Shown: positions 17,270 to 26,162, counted from the stretch's first letter. The stretch is DNA of 64,000 nucleotides from Streptomyces fagopyri (GCF_009498275.1 NZ_CP045643.1:1178001-1242000), one strand, 5' to 3'. Made by a program: numbers and translations. Notes: a model not told the origin generated them from the sequence alone.

Positions 17270-17583
17270 CGGTGTGCCGGTCCCGGAGATGTCACGCGGC
17301 GGACACCGGCCCGACGTCACGTGACGCACACCGAATCGGCGTCACGCGGCACACCACCGCGCCGACGGCACGCGGCACACACCGCGCCGGCGGCACGCGG
17401 CGCGAACCGGGTCGGCGTCACGCCGTGCACACCGGCCGGGCGCCACACGGCACCCGCCGACCGGGCGGCCTGGCCGGGGACGCGGTGCGGTCCGGCCCTC
17501 CCGCCGGAGGGCCGGACCTCCCACCTCCGGCCGGGACGGATGCTCCACGGCCGGGTCAGTGGCTCTGCGTCAGCTCAGAGGTG
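17270..17583. other. Convergent intergenic region with degenerate repeats and a terminator
   Basis: The 314 bp between the SpoIIE and S1 protease stops hold no credible gene. Positions 17290-17440 consist of diverged copies of a roughly 30-bp unit built from GTCACGCGGCACACC and GCGCCGACGGC words, too decayed to align exactly by eye. A strong hairpin at 17489-17518 closes the region. Confidence 0.6.
17489..17518. terminator. 13-bp perfect hairpin, bidirectional terminator candidate
   Basis: GGTCCGGCCCTCC (17489-17501) pairs perfectly with GGAGGGCCGGACC (17506-17518) around a CGCC loop. It sits between convergent genes, 66 bp 3' of the S1 protease stop. There is no U-tract, as is usual for Streptomyces intrinsic terminators. 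Confidence 0.75.
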
Positions 17584-18903
17584 TCACCCGTTGGAGCTCA
17601 CCATTCCGGAACCGTCGTCCGCGCCGGTGCCGGACTGGTCGGCGCCCGCGGCACCCGACTGGTCACCGCCGGCCCCCGACTGGTCGCCCGCGCCCGACTG
17701 GTCACCGGCCGCCGGGTCGCTCGCCGCGGGGTCGCTGGGCTCGGCGCCGGCCGTGGCGCTCGCGTCGCCCGCGCCGCCGGCACCCGCGCCGTCACCCGTC
17801 CCGAGCGTCGCGCCGGTCGCCGTGAGCGCGGTCGTCACCGGCTGGAAGAACGTCTCGCCGCCGACCGTGCAGTCGCCGCTGCCGCCCGATGTCAGGCCTA
17901 TCGCGCTGCCGTCCTGGGTGAAGAGCGAACCGCCGCTGTCGCCGGGCTCGGCGCACACGTCGGTCTGGATGAGTCCGGTGACCGTGCCCTCGGGATAGTT
18001 CACCGTGGCGTCGAGTCCGGTGACGTTGCCGTCGTTGAGTCCGGTGGTGCTGCCCATCCGGAAGACCTGCTGGCCCACGGCCGCGTCGGCGGCCTGGTTG
18101 ATGGCGACGGTCTGACCGTTGCCGACGTTGACCACACTGTTGGCCTGTGTGTTCGGGTCGTCGTACTTGACGAGCGAGAAGTCGCCGTCACCGGGGAAGG
18201 TGGCCTGGTCGACGGTGGCGATCGGGGCACCGTCCTGCGCGTCCGACCACTGCTTGGCCGCGACTCCGCAGTGCCCCGCGGTCAGGAACGCGGGACTGCC
18301 GTCGCTCGCGGTGACGTTGAACCCCAGCGAACAGCGGGCTCCGCCGCCGAAGATGGCGTCGCCGCCGTCCACGAACGTCTTGAAGGTGCCCGCGGACTTC
18401 TTCACGGTGGCCATGCCGGAACCCAGCGAGTCGACGGTCGACGTCAGCTTGTTCCAGTTCGCACCTGTGACTGTACTGTCGGCGATGACCCGGAGTTCGT
18501 TGGTCCTGGGGTCGACGGACCAGGCGGTGCCGGGGATGGTGGCGTCGGTCCTCAGCGTCCGGGCGGCGGACTTGAGCGCGGCGAGGCTGTTGTCGACGCT
18601 GCGGGGAACGGCGCCGGCCTTCTTGACCGCGTCCACCACGTTGTTGTTGTCACCGACGACGTTGACGACGACCTGCTGCTTGGCGGCGTCGTAGTACGCG
18701 CCTCCGTAGGCCTCACCGAGCTGGGTGGCGAGGAGCGAGGCGAGGTCCGAGGCGTCCGCGGCCTTCAGCGTCTTGGGAGCGGCGTCCTTCGCGTCGGTCT
18801 GCGAGGCGTTGGCGTTGGGCAGCAGGAGCGCCGCCGCTCCGAGCGCCGCGACGCTTCCCGCGGCGATGGCGGCCTTGCGCTTGGGAATCCTTTTGTGACT
18901 CAA
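17584..18903 (-). CDS. Secreted S1 (alpha-lytic/streptogrisin-type) serine protease with DQSG-repeat tail
   Basis: The 439-residue precursor has a signal peptide (SHKRIPKRKAAIAAGSV), a pro-region at about 45-165 (alpha-lytic protease prodomain style, HH-free) and a chymotrypsin-fold catalytic domain at about 165-350. The catalytic triad is visible as His in TAGHCG, Asp in GDFSLVKYD and Ser in EPGDSGGSLF. A Gly/Ala/Ser/Asp-rich tail of about 85 residues includes four DQSG units. The start is TTG 18903, placed six bases after AGGAGGT; the ATG at 18936 lies upstream of that ribosome binding site. The low-complexity acidic tail is unusual for streptogrisins and may be a cell-wall spanner or disordered linker; no LPXTG motif is present. 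Confidence 0.92.
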   Translation of the reverse strand: MSHKRIPKRKAAIAAGSVAALGAAALLLPNANASQTDAKDAAPKTLKAADASDLASLLATQLGEAYGGAYYDAAKQQVVVNVVGDNNNVVDAVKKAGAVPRSVDNSLAALKSAARTLRTDATIPGTAWSVDPRTNELRVIADSTVTGANWNKLTSTVDSLGSGMATVKKSAGTFKTFVDGGDAIFGGGARCSLGFNVTASDGSPAFLTAGHCGVAAKQWSDAQDGAPIATVDQATFPGDGDFSLVKYDDPNTQANSVVNVGNGQTVAINQAADAAVGQQVFRMGSTTGLNDGNVTGLDATVNYPEGTVTGLIQTDVCAEPGDSGGSLFTQDGSAIGLTSGGSGDCTVGGETFFQPVTTALTATGATLGTGDGAGAGGAGDASATAGAEPSDPAASDPAAGDQSGAGDQSGAGGDQSGAAGADQSGTGADDGSGMVSSNG

Positions 18904-19088
18904 CTCTTGACCTCCTGGGGACGGGGTCGATGCCACCGTCCGGCGACTGACTGGGGGGCGCCTGGATGCCTGTTGATACGTGTGAGTCGCGGGGGTTGTT
19001 CAACTCCTCCTAAGAAAGGCAGGAGTCAGCCCGGCGAAAGGCATGGATGACGAGGTGACCGCGTCGTTCCTCCGGCCGCCGGGGAACA

Positions 19089-19511
19089 ATGCCCCGTATG
19101 ACACTGAACCTTGCCGATGCCGACAAGATCCTCTCCGCTCACTTCGCTCCCTGGGTACTGGAGCTGGGCCTGTCGGTGACGGAGTTGGGAGAGGGCCGCG
19201 CGGTGCTGCGACTGCCCTGGTCCGCCCGGCTCGCCCGCGACGGCGGTTCGCTGTCGGGGCAGGCCCTGATGGCCGCCGCCGACACGGCGACCGTGATCGC
19301 GGTGTCGGCGGCGCGCGGCGCCTTCGTCCCGATGACGACCGTCCAGCAGTCCACCAGCTTCCAACGCGCGGTCACGGACGCGGACGTGCTGGTCGAGGCG
19401 GTCCTCACCAGGCTCGGCCGCCGCATGGCCTTCGCCGACATCACGATGACCGCCGACGGCTCCCGGGACGTCGCGGCGCGCGCGAGCACGGTCTACGCCC
19501 TGCTGGGCTGA
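19089..19511 (+). CDS. PaaI-type hotdog-fold thioesterase
   Basis: The 140-residue protein has the hotdog-fold signature of PaaI/YbgC acyl-CoA thioesterases: SARLARDGGSLSGQALMAAADTA, then FVPMTTVQQSTSFQRAV, then a beta-strand tail. It would hydrolyse acyl- or aryl-CoA thioesters in the cytoplasm; the substrate cannot be predicted. The usual His of the HGG catalytic loop is replaced by Asp (RDGG), as in one PaaI-like subgroup. Two in-frame starts (19089 and 19098) are equally plausible. It stands alone, with the peptide-export locus starting about 0.5 kb downstream. Confidence 0.85.
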   Translation: MPRMTLNLADADKILSAHFAPWVLELGLSVTELGEGRAVLRLPWSARLARDGGSLSGQALMAAADTATVIAVSAARGAFVPMTTVQQSTSFQRAVTDADVLVEAVLTRLGRRMAFADITMTADGSRDVAARASTVYALLG

Positions 19512-20011
19512 ACACCACCATCCGTGACGATCCTGTGACACTCCGTCGACGAACCGGACCGGAATCCTGGCTTCAGCGAATCTGCACATCGAATGCGCAG
19601 CCGCGTCACGGCGCGCGAGGGATCTGCACAGTCGTACGCCCCCACGCGCCGCCGGGAAGGGATTTTCCCTTGGGTCACCCGAGCGGCAAGGGTGGCGCCG
19701 AAACAATGCCGTGCAGCATGTGAAGAAGTGGCCGCAAAGACGTGCGCACGCCTGCACGGTTGAGCCGAAGCCCCGCTCAAGTTCCCAGGTGAGAGCCCTG
19801 GTTGATTGGATGCGTGCGCCGCGACCGTGCTTTGATCCGTGCACCGCGGAGGTCGCGGCACGCTTCCGGAGACGGGAGCCGCACGCTTCCGGAGACGGGA
19901 GCCGCACGGCTCCCGGAAACGGGGCTCGCACCCCCGCGGTGGCGGCCGTCATCTGTTCCCAGAGGGGGCCGCTCCCCCCTTATGAATATCCATACGAAGG
20001 GAAGTTCCCCC
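19512..20011. other. Upstream region of the peptide-export locus
   Basis: About 500 bp separate the thioesterase from the precursor peptide. It contains two exact 23-bp tandem repeats with a degenerate third copy (19858-19927), and a GC hairpin (AGGGGG 19963-19968 with CCCCCT 19975-19980) just before the first possible start. The 19700-19850 stretch is the least GC-rich and is the likeliest promoter area. No gene was supported. Confidence 0.5.
19858..19903. repeat. 23-bp tandem duplication upstream of the precursor peptide
   Basis: Two identical head-to-tail copies lie at 19858-19880 and 19881-19903, each starting GCACGCTTCCGGAGACGG. A third, diverged copy follows at 19904-19927. The repeat lies 85-155 bp upstream of the peptide start and could be a duplicated regulatory element or simple slippage. 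Confidence 0.85.
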
Positions 20012-20227
20012 ATGAACTCCACCCCCCAGGTTGCCACCGCCGAGATCTCGGACGCGGACCTCGACAACGTCTCCGGCGGCCTGTCGCTGAACGCCGTCGG
20101 CACCGTCACCGGCCTGGTCGACGGCGTTGCCCCGGTTTCCGGCATCGTGGGCACGGCCGTCGGCACCGTCGAGGGTGTGACCGGCCTGAACACCGCGCCG
20201 GTCACCGGCCTGGTCGCCGGTCTCTGA
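20012..20227 (+). CDS. Double-glycine leader peptide: glycine-zipper bacteriocin-like precursor
   Basis: This 71-residue precursor has a 23-residue leader ending ISDADLDNVSGG, the acidic double-glycine type recognised by C39 peptidases. The 48-residue core has 10 glycines spaced mostly four apart (GTVTGLVDG, GTAVGTVEG, GLVAG), giving repeated GxxxG packing motifs, and a repeated APV(S/T)G(I/L)V element. It has no Cys, Lys, Arg, His or aromatic residue, so lanthionine or thiazole chemistry on Cys is impossible; only Ser/Thr could be dehydrated. ATG 20012 is preferred because GAAGGGA sits nine bases upstream; an in-frame ATG at 19982 would add ten residues. The three export genes follow. Similar peptides are often labelled type A2 lantipeptide. 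Confidence 0.85.
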   Translation: MNSTPQVATAEISDADLDNVSGGLSLNAVGTVTGLVDGVAPVSGIVGTAVGTVEGVTGLNTAPVTGLVAGL

Positions 20228-20244
20228 CCGCGCCTCATCCCGCT

Positions 20245-20278
20245 GAGTCCCGGAACCACTCCCCCGGTTCCGGGGCTC
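20245..20278 (+). terminator. 13-bp hairpin between precursor and export genes (terminator or attenuator)
   Basis: GAGTCCCGGAACC (20245-20257) pairs with GGTTCCGGGGCTC (20266-20278), with one U-G wobble, around an 8-nt loop, 18 bp after the precursor stop. A partial terminator here would give more precursor than transporter mRNA, and the stem would protect the precursor transcript's 3' end. Confidence 0.7.
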
Positions 20279-20318
20279 TCGGATGCCGTAGATCTCTCCG
20301 ACAGGTGAGGGAAGTCCC

Positions 20319-21128
20319 GTGCAGTTCCGCCAACAGGCCCTCGCCAAGCTGCAGTCGACCGAAGAGCTCGACCTGCCGGTGCGCTTCGCCCGCCCCCAGG
20401 GCTGGCTCGTCCTGTCCGTGACAGTGGTCGTCATGGCGGCCGCCTCGGTCTGGGCCGTGACGGGCACGGTGGCCTCGACGGTCGGCGCCCCCGCCGTCCT
20501 CACGCACGCGCAGGGCAGTTACGTCCTGCAGAGTCCCGTCGCCGGCCAGGTCACCGCGGTCCTCGCCGAGGAGGGCGAACGGCTCGCCGCCGACGCCCCG
20601 GTGCTGAGGGTCCGTACCGCGCGAGGCGCGACGTCCGTCGTCCGTACCGTCGCCGCGGGCCGCGTCACCGCGCTCGCCGCCACCATCGGGGCCATCATCT
20701 CCACCGGCGCGAACATCGCCGCGGTGGAGAAGGTCGCGCACGCCGGCGACCCGCTCTACGCGACGGTGTACGTGCCCGCCGAGAGCGCCTCCACCATCCC
20801 CGCGGACGCGGCCGTCGACCTCACCGTCCAGTCGGTGCCGACCCAGCGGTACGGGGTGCTGCGCGGCCGGGTGAAGTCGGTCGGCCGGAGTGTGCAGACC
20901 CAGCAGCAGATCACTTCCTACCTCGGCGACGGCCAGCTCGGCGAGCAGTTCACCAAGAAGGGCAGGCCGGTGGCCGTCCTGGTCTCCCTCGACCGTTCGT
21001 CCCACACGAAGAGCGGCCTCAAGTGGTCCTCGGCGGACGGTCCTGCGTACCCGCTGACCTCCATGACCCTGGCCACGGGTTCGATCCGCCTGGCCGATCA
21101 GCGTCCCGTCGATTGGCTGCTGCCGTGA
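20319..21128 (+). CDS. NHLM-type bacteriocin secretion protein (HlyD-like membrane fusion protein)
   Basis: The 269-residue protein has a short cytoplasmic N-tail, one transmembrane helix at about 29-50 (LVLSVTVVVMAAASVWAV) and a lipoyl-like hairpin domain (SYVLQSPVAGQVTAVLAEEG at about 68-87). A beta-barrel segment runs to the C-terminus. This is the arrangement of the secretion protein in NHLM bacteriocin export systems, here in a Gram-positive host, where it must act as an extracytoplasmic adaptor. The start is GTG 20319 behind GTGAGGGAAG. It overlaps the C39-ABC gene by four bases (GTGA), so the export genes are translationally coupled. Confidence 0.88.
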   Translation: MQFRQQALAKLQSTEELDLPVRFARPQGWLVLSVTVVVMAAASVWAVTGTVASTVGAPAVLTHAQGSYVLQSPVAGQVTAVLAEEGERLAADAPVLRVRTARGATSVVRTVAAGRVTALAATIGAIISTGANIAAVEKVAHAGDPLYATVYVPAESASTIPADAAVDLTVQSVPTQRYGVLRGRVKSVGRSVQTQQQITSYLGDGQLGEQFTKKGRPVAVLVSLDRSSHTKSGLKWSSADGPAYPLTSMTLATGSIRLADQRPVDWLLP

Positions 21129-23347
21129 CCACCGCCCAGGACACCCGCGGCAGACGTCGCGCCGCGCCGCCGAAGCGCACGGTCCCCAGAAGCACACGCA
21201 AGACCGTCCGCACACCGACGGTGCTCCAGATGGAGGCCGTGGAGTGCGGCGCGGCCTCCCTCGCCATGGTGCTCGGCCACCACGGCCGGTACATCCCGCT
21301 GGAGGAACTCCGCATCGCCTGCGGCGTCTCCCGGGACGGCTCGCGCGCCAGCAACCTCCTGAAAGCGGCGCGCGGTTACGGCCTCACGGCCAAGGGCATG
21401 CAGATGGACACGGCCGCACTCGCCGAGGTCCGGGCGCCCGCGATCCTGTTCTGGGAGTTCAACCACTACGTCGTCTACGACGGCATGGGCCGCCGTTTCG
21501 GACGGCGCGGGGTGCACATCAACGACCCTGGCAAGGGCCGCCGTTTCGTGCCGATGGAGGACTTCGACACCAGCTTCACCGGCGTGGTGCTGGTCATGGA
21601 ACCGGGCCCCGACTTCCGTGCGGGCGGCCGCCGGCCCGGGGTCCTCGGTGCCATGCCTGCCCGGCTGCGCGGGACGTCGGGCACGATGCCCGCGGCCGTA
21701 CTGGCCAGCCTGCTGCTGGTCGCGGTCGGCGCCGCGGTGCCCGCTCTCAGCAGGACGTACATCGACACCTACCTGATCGGCGGTCAGACGTCGCTGCTCG
21801 GCGTGCTCTTCGCGTCGATGGGAGCCTGCGTCGCGCTGACCGTCCTGCTGACCTGGCTCCAGCAGGCGAACCTGCTGCACGGCCGGATCATCTCCTCGAC
21901 GCTCAGCAGCGCACGCTTCCTGCGCCATCTGCTGCGGCTGCCGGTCACCTTCTTCTCCCAGCGCAGCCCGGCCGACCTGGTGCAGCGGCTGCAGTCCAAC
22001 GACGCGGTGGCCGAGACCCTGGCCCGCGACCTCGCGGCGGCGGGCGTGGACGCGATCGTCGTGGTCCTCTACGCCGTCCTGCTCTACACCTACGATCCGC
22101 AGCTCACGGCCGTCGGTATCGGTGTCGCGCTGCTCAACGTGGTCGCGATGCGGGTGGTGATCCGGCTGCGCGCCACGCGTACGGCGAAACTGCGCGCGGA
22201 CAGCGCCCGGCTCACCAACACCGCTTACACCGGGCTCCAGTTGATCGAGACCATGAAGGCGACCGGTGGCGAGGACGGGTACTTCCGCAAGTGGGCCGGG
22301 CAGCACGCCACCACCCTGGAGGAACAGCAGCGCCTCGGTGTGCCGAGCGCCTGGCTGGGGGTGGTCGCGCCGACGCTCGCCACCCTCAACAGCGCGCTGA
22401 TCCTGTGGATCGGCGGCCTGCGGGCGATGGAGGGGCACATCTCGATCGGTCTGCTCGTGGCCTTCCAGGCGCTCGTCACCCGCTTCACCGCGCCGCTCAC
22501 CCGGCTCAACGGCGTGGCGGGCCGCATCCAGGACTTCGCCGCCGACGTGGCACGCCTCAAGGACGTCGAGAACTTCCAGGCCGACCCGCTCTACGCCCGC
22601 TCGGGCACCGGCGACTCCACCCGCAGGCTGCACGGCCATGTCGAGCTGGAGAACATCACGTTCGGCTACAGCCCGCTCGACAAACCGCTGCTCACGGGCT
22701 TCTCCCTGACCGTGGGTCCGGGCCGGCAGGTGGCGCTGGTGGGCGGCTCGGGCAGCGGCAAGTCGACGGTCTCCCGGCTGATCTCGGGCCTGTACACCCC
22801 TTGGGAGGGCACGATCCGCATCGACGGACAGCGCCTCGAGGACATCCCGCGCGGCGCGCTCGCGGCCTCCGTCTCCTTCGTCGACCAGGACGTCTTCCTC
22901 TTCGAGGGCACGGTCCGCGACAACGTGGCGCTGTGGGACCCGTCGATCCCGGACGACGCCGTCGTCACGGCGTTGCAGGACGCGGCCCTGTACGACGTCG
23001 TGGTGCGCCGTCCCGGTGGCATCCACAGCCGGGTCGAGCAGGACGGCCGCAACTTCTCCGGTGGCCAGCGCCAACGGCTGGAGATCGCGCGGGCGTTGGT
23101 GCGCAGGCCCAGCATCCTGGTCCTCGACGAGGTGACCAGCGCGCTGGACGCCGAGACCGAGCAGACCGTCATCGACAACCTGCGCAAGCGCGGCTGCGCC
23201 TGCGTGGTGATCGCGCACCGGCTCAGCACCGTGCGCGACAGCGACGAGATCGTGGTGCTCCAGCACGGCACGATCGTGGAACGCGGGCGGCACGACGCCC
23301 TGGTGGCGGCCGGCGGTCCGTACGCCGAGCTGGTCAGGGAGCGATGA
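21125..23347 (+). CDS. NHLM-type ABC transporter with C39 leader peptidase
   Basis: This 740-residue exporter has an N-terminal C39 peptidase: Cys41 in AVECGAASLAM, His114 in FNHYVVYDG and Asp134 in INDPGKG form the catalytic set. A six-helix transmembrane domain spans about 190-460. The ATPase domain spans about 500-740, with Walker A GGSGSGKST, signature FSGGQRQRLEIARAL and Walker B ILVLDEVTSALD. It should cut the precursor after Gly-Gly and pump out the core. GTG 21125 overlaps the secretion-protein stop (GTGA), and the next ABC gene begins one base after its own stop. All catalytic residues are intact, so the system looks functional. Confidence 0.93.
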   Translation: MTTAQDTRGRRRAAPPKRTVPRSTRKTVRTPTVLQMEAVECGAASLAMVLGHHGRYIPLEELRIACGVSRDGSRASNLLKAARGYGLTAKGMQMDTAALAEVRAPAILFWEFNHYVVYDGMGRRFGRRGVHINDPGKGRRFVPMEDFDTSFTGVVLVMEPGPDFRAGGRRPGVLGAMPARLRGTSGTMPAAVLASLLLVAVGAAVPALSRTYIDTYLIGGQTSLLGVLFASMGACVALTVLLTWLQQANLLHGRIISSTLSSARFLRHLLRLPVTFFSQRSPADLVQRLQSNDAVAETLARDLAAAGVDAIVVVLYAVLLYTYDPQLTAVGIGVALLNVVAMRVVIRLRATRTAKLRADSARLTNTAYTGLQLIETMKATGGEDGYFRKWAGQHATTLEEQQRLGVPSAWLGVVAPTLATLNSALILWIGGLRAMEGHISIGLLVAFQALVTRFTAPLTRLNGVAGRIQDFAADVARLKDVENFQADPLYARSGTGDSTRRLHGHVELENITFGYSPLDKPLLTGFSLTVGPGRQVALVGGSGSGKSTVSRLISGLYTPWEGTIRIDGQRLEDIPRGALAASVSFVDQDVFLFEGTVRDNVALWDPSIPDDAVVTALQDAALYDVVVRRPGGIHSRVEQDGRNFSGGQRQRLEIARALVRRPSILVLDEVTSALDAETEQTVIDNLRKRGCACVVIAHRLSTVRDSDEIVVLQHGTIVERGRHDALVAAGGPYAELVRER

Positions 23348-23348
23348 G

Positions 23349-26162
23349 ATGACGACGGTTCACGAGGGCGACGTCGTCCTCGGCGCGCTCGGCACCATGG
23401 GTACACCGGTCGACTGCGCCGGACTCAACCGCCTCGAACTGGAAGGGCCGCAGGTGCTGTGGCTGGTCGCCGCGGGTGCGCTCGACCTGTTCGCGGTGGA
23501 CGCCGCCCAGCAGGGCCACTGGCACCACCTCGGCCGCCTCGAAGCGGGCTCACTGCTGCTCGGCCCGGTCGCGGGTCCCCAGCACACCCTGGTGGGACGC
23601 CCGTTGCGGGACTGCGCGGTGCGCCGGATCGTGCTGCGCGAGCTGTACCAGCCGGTGCCCACCGAGACCTGGTCCTACGACGAGTACGGCAACCCCCAGC
23701 ACGTGCCGCCGACTTCGAGCCCGCTGGAGTACGCACTCGCCCTCGGCGTCGGCCGCAGCCTCTCCATCCTCTTCCAGGCTCCCACGGCCACGGAGAACGC
23801 GGCCGCGCTCACCGACGACGACGTCTTCTGGATGCAGGTTCCGCCGGGAAGCGTGCAGTACGGCTCGCTGTACGGGGCGGAGGCGGCGGCGGACCTGCTG
23901 ATGGACTCGGGTGTCTGGCAGGGCATGGTCGACCAGCAGTACCGGCTGCTGGCCACACTGGACCGCTGGATCGAGCAGTTGGAGGCCCGGCACGAGGACC
24001 GGACGGCGGCGGGCATCAAGGCGGGCGAGGCCGTCCGCGCCCAGGCCGACCGGACCCTGCTGGCGTCCATCGGCACTCCCTCGAAGCGTCCTACGCCGGC
24101 CGACACCGACGCCACCTACGCGGCCTGCGCGCTGGTCGCCCGCGCGTCCGGGATCGCGCTCGCCGAGCCGGCGCAGAGCGGCACGGAGAGCGACCGGCTC
24201 GACCCGGTGGAGCGGATCGCGCTGGCCTCCCGCGTCCGCAGCCGCGCGGTGCGCCTGGACGGGCACTGGTGGCGGGACGACATCGGTCCGCTGGTGGGCC
24301 GGCGTGCGGTGTCGGGCAGCCCGGTGGCACTGCTGTGGCGGCGCGGCGGCTACGTGGCCGTACAGCCGTCGTCCGGGCGGGAGACACCGGTCGAGAAGGC
24401 CAACGCGGCCGAGTTCGAGGCGCGGGCGGTGATGTTCTACCGGCCGCTGCCCGAGCGCCGGCTGAGCCCGTTGCGACTGGCGCGGTTCTGCCTCCAGGGC
24501 ACGGGCGGCGATCTGCGCAACCTCGCGGTCAGCGCTCTCGTCACCGTCGCGATCGGCGCCCTGGTTCCGATCGCCACCGGCAAGGTGCTCGGCGAGTACG
24601 TGCCGAAGGCCCAGCACGGACTCATCGTTCAGGTCTGCCTGGCGATCATGATCACCAGCGTGGTGTCGGCGGCGTTCATGCTGCTGCAGAACCTCACCCT
24701 GCTGCGCATGGAGGGCAGGATCGAGGCGACGCTCCAACCGGCGGTGTGGGACCGGCTGTTGCGGCTGCCGACGACGTTCTTCACGTCCCGCTCGACCGGT
24801 GAACTGGCCAGTGCGGCCATGGGCATCAGCGCGATCCGCCGCCTCCTCGCGGGCGTCGGCCCCACGCTCGCGCAGGCCGGCACGGTCGGCGCGATGAACC
24901 TGGGGCTGCTGCTCTGGTACAGCGTGCCCATGGCGCTGGCCGCGGTCGTCATGCTCGTCGTCATCGCCGCCGTGTTCCTGGGGCTCGGCCTGTGGCAGGT
25001 GCGATGGCAGCGCCGGCTGGTCGTGCTCGGCAACAAGCTGAACAACCAGGCGTTCCAGACCCTGCGCGGACTGCCCAAACTGCGGGTCGCGGCGGCGGAG
25101 AACTACGCGTACGCCGCCTGGGCGGGCGAGTTCGCGCGCAGCCGTGAACTCCAGCGGAAGGTCGGTCGCATCAAGAACCTCACCACGGTGCTCGGAGCGG
25201 TCTATCTGCCGCTCTGCTCCCTGCTGATGTTCATGCTGCTGGCCGGCCCGGCGAGCGGTTCGCTGTCGGCGGCGGACTTCCTCACCTTCAACACCTCGGT
25301 GACCATGCTGCTGACCTCGGTCACCCAGCTGACCGGCGCCTTCGTCTCGGCGGCGGCCGCGCTGCCGATGTTCGAGGAGATCAGGCCGGTGCTCGACGCC
25401 ACCCCGGAGGTCCGGGTGGCGAGCACGCGCCCCGGCGTGCTGTCCGGGTCCGTCGAGGCCCGGGGGCTCTCCTTCCGGTACGCCGAGGACGGCCCGCTCG
25501 TCCTCGACGACGTGTCGTTCGACATCCGGGCGGGTGAGTTCGTGGCGATCGTCGGGCCCAGCGGCTGCGGCAAGTCCACTCTGCTGAGGCTGCTGATCGG
25601 CTTCGACAAGCCGGTCTCGGGCAGTGTGCTGTACGACGGTCAGGACCTGGCGGCCCTCGACCGGTCCGCCGTACGCCGTCAGTGCGGTGTCGTGCTCCAG
25701 CACGCGCAGCCGTTCACCGGTTCCGTCCTCGACTGCATCTGCGGCACCGAGCCGTACACGCCCGAGGAGGCGATGGCGGCGGCCGAGATGGCGGGCCTGG
25801 CCGAGGACATCAGGCGGATGCCGATGGGGCTGCACACGATCGTCTCCGGCAGCGGCGCGGTCTCGGGCGGCCAGCGACAGCGCCTGATGATCGCCCAGGC
25901 GCTGATCCGCCGCCCGCGCATCCTCTTCTTCGACGAGGCCACCAGCGCCCTGGACAACGAGACCCAGCGCACGGTCATCGAGAGCACCCGCGCGCTCAAC
26001 GCCACCCGGGTCGTGATCGCGCACCGGCTGTCCACGGTCATGGACGCGGACCGTGTGATCGTGATGGAGGACGGCCGGGTCGCCGAGCAGGGGCCTCCGG
26101 CGCGGCTGCTCGCGGACAGGGACGGGCGGCTGCACGAGCTGGTGCGGCGGCAGTTGGCGTGA
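23349..26162 (+). CDS. NHLM-type ABC transporter, large ATP-binding subunit without peptidase
   Basis: The 937-residue protein has an N-terminal accessory region of about 390 residues that lacks the C39 Cys/His. It is probably a degenerate peptidase or cupin-like domain, as in the second NHLM ABC subunit. Transmembrane helices lie at about 395-660 and the ATPase at about 690-937, with GPSGCGKSTLL (Walker A), VSGGQRQRLMIAQAL (signature) and ILFFDEATSALDNE (Walker B). It probably pairs with the C39-bearing transporter as a heterodimer. It follows that gene after one base and is convergent with the SRPBCC gene across a 4-bp gap. Confidence 0.92.
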   Translation: MTTVHEGDVVLGALGTMGTPVDCAGLNRLELEGPQVLWLVAAGALDLFAVDAAQQGHWHHLGRLEAGSLLLGPVAGPQHTLVGRPLRDCAVRRIVLRELYQPVPTETWSYDEYGNPQHVPPTSSPLEYALALGVGRSLSILFQAPTATENAAALTDDDVFWMQVPPGSVQYGSLYGAEAAADLLMDSGVWQGMVDQQYRLLATLDRWIEQLEARHEDRTAAGIKAGEAVRAQADRTLLASIGTPSKRPTPADTDATYAACALVARASGIALAEPAQSGTESDRLDPVERIALASRVRSRAVRLDGHWWRDDIGPLVGRRAVSGSPVALLWRRGGYVAVQPSSGRETPVEKANAAEFEARAVMFYRPLPERRLSPLRLARFCLQGTGGDLRNLAVSALVTVAIGALVPIATGKVLGEYVPKAQHGLIVQVCLAIMITSVVSAAFMLLQNLTLLRMEGRIEATLQPAVWDRLLRLPTTFFTSRSTGELASAAMGISAIRRLLAGVGPTLAQAGTVGAMNLGLLLWYSVPMALAAVVMLVVIAAVFLGLGLWQVRWQRRLVVLGNKLNNQAFQTLRGLPKLRVAAAENYAYAAWAGEFARSRELQRKVGRIKNLTTVLGAVYLPLCSLLMFMLLAGPASGSLSAADFLTFNTSVTMLLTSVTQLTGAFVSAAAALPMFEEIRPVLDATPEVRVASTRPGVLSGSVEARGLSFRYAEDGPLVLDDVSFDIRAGEFVAIVGPSGCGKSTLLRLLIGFDKPVSGSVLYDGQDLAALDRSAVRRQCGVVLQHAQPFTGSVLDCICGTEPYTPEEAMAAAEMAGLAEDIRRMPMGLHTIVSGSGAVSGGQRQRLMIAQALIRRPRILFFDEATSALDNETQRTVIESTRALNATRVVIAHRLSTVMDADRVIVMEDGRVAEQGPPARLLADRDGRLHELVRRQLA

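Noticed and set aside
20012..20227. Calling the precursor a lanthipeptide
   Set aside because: The core has no Cys and no lanthionine synthetase gene is near, so only the leader type is shared with that group.
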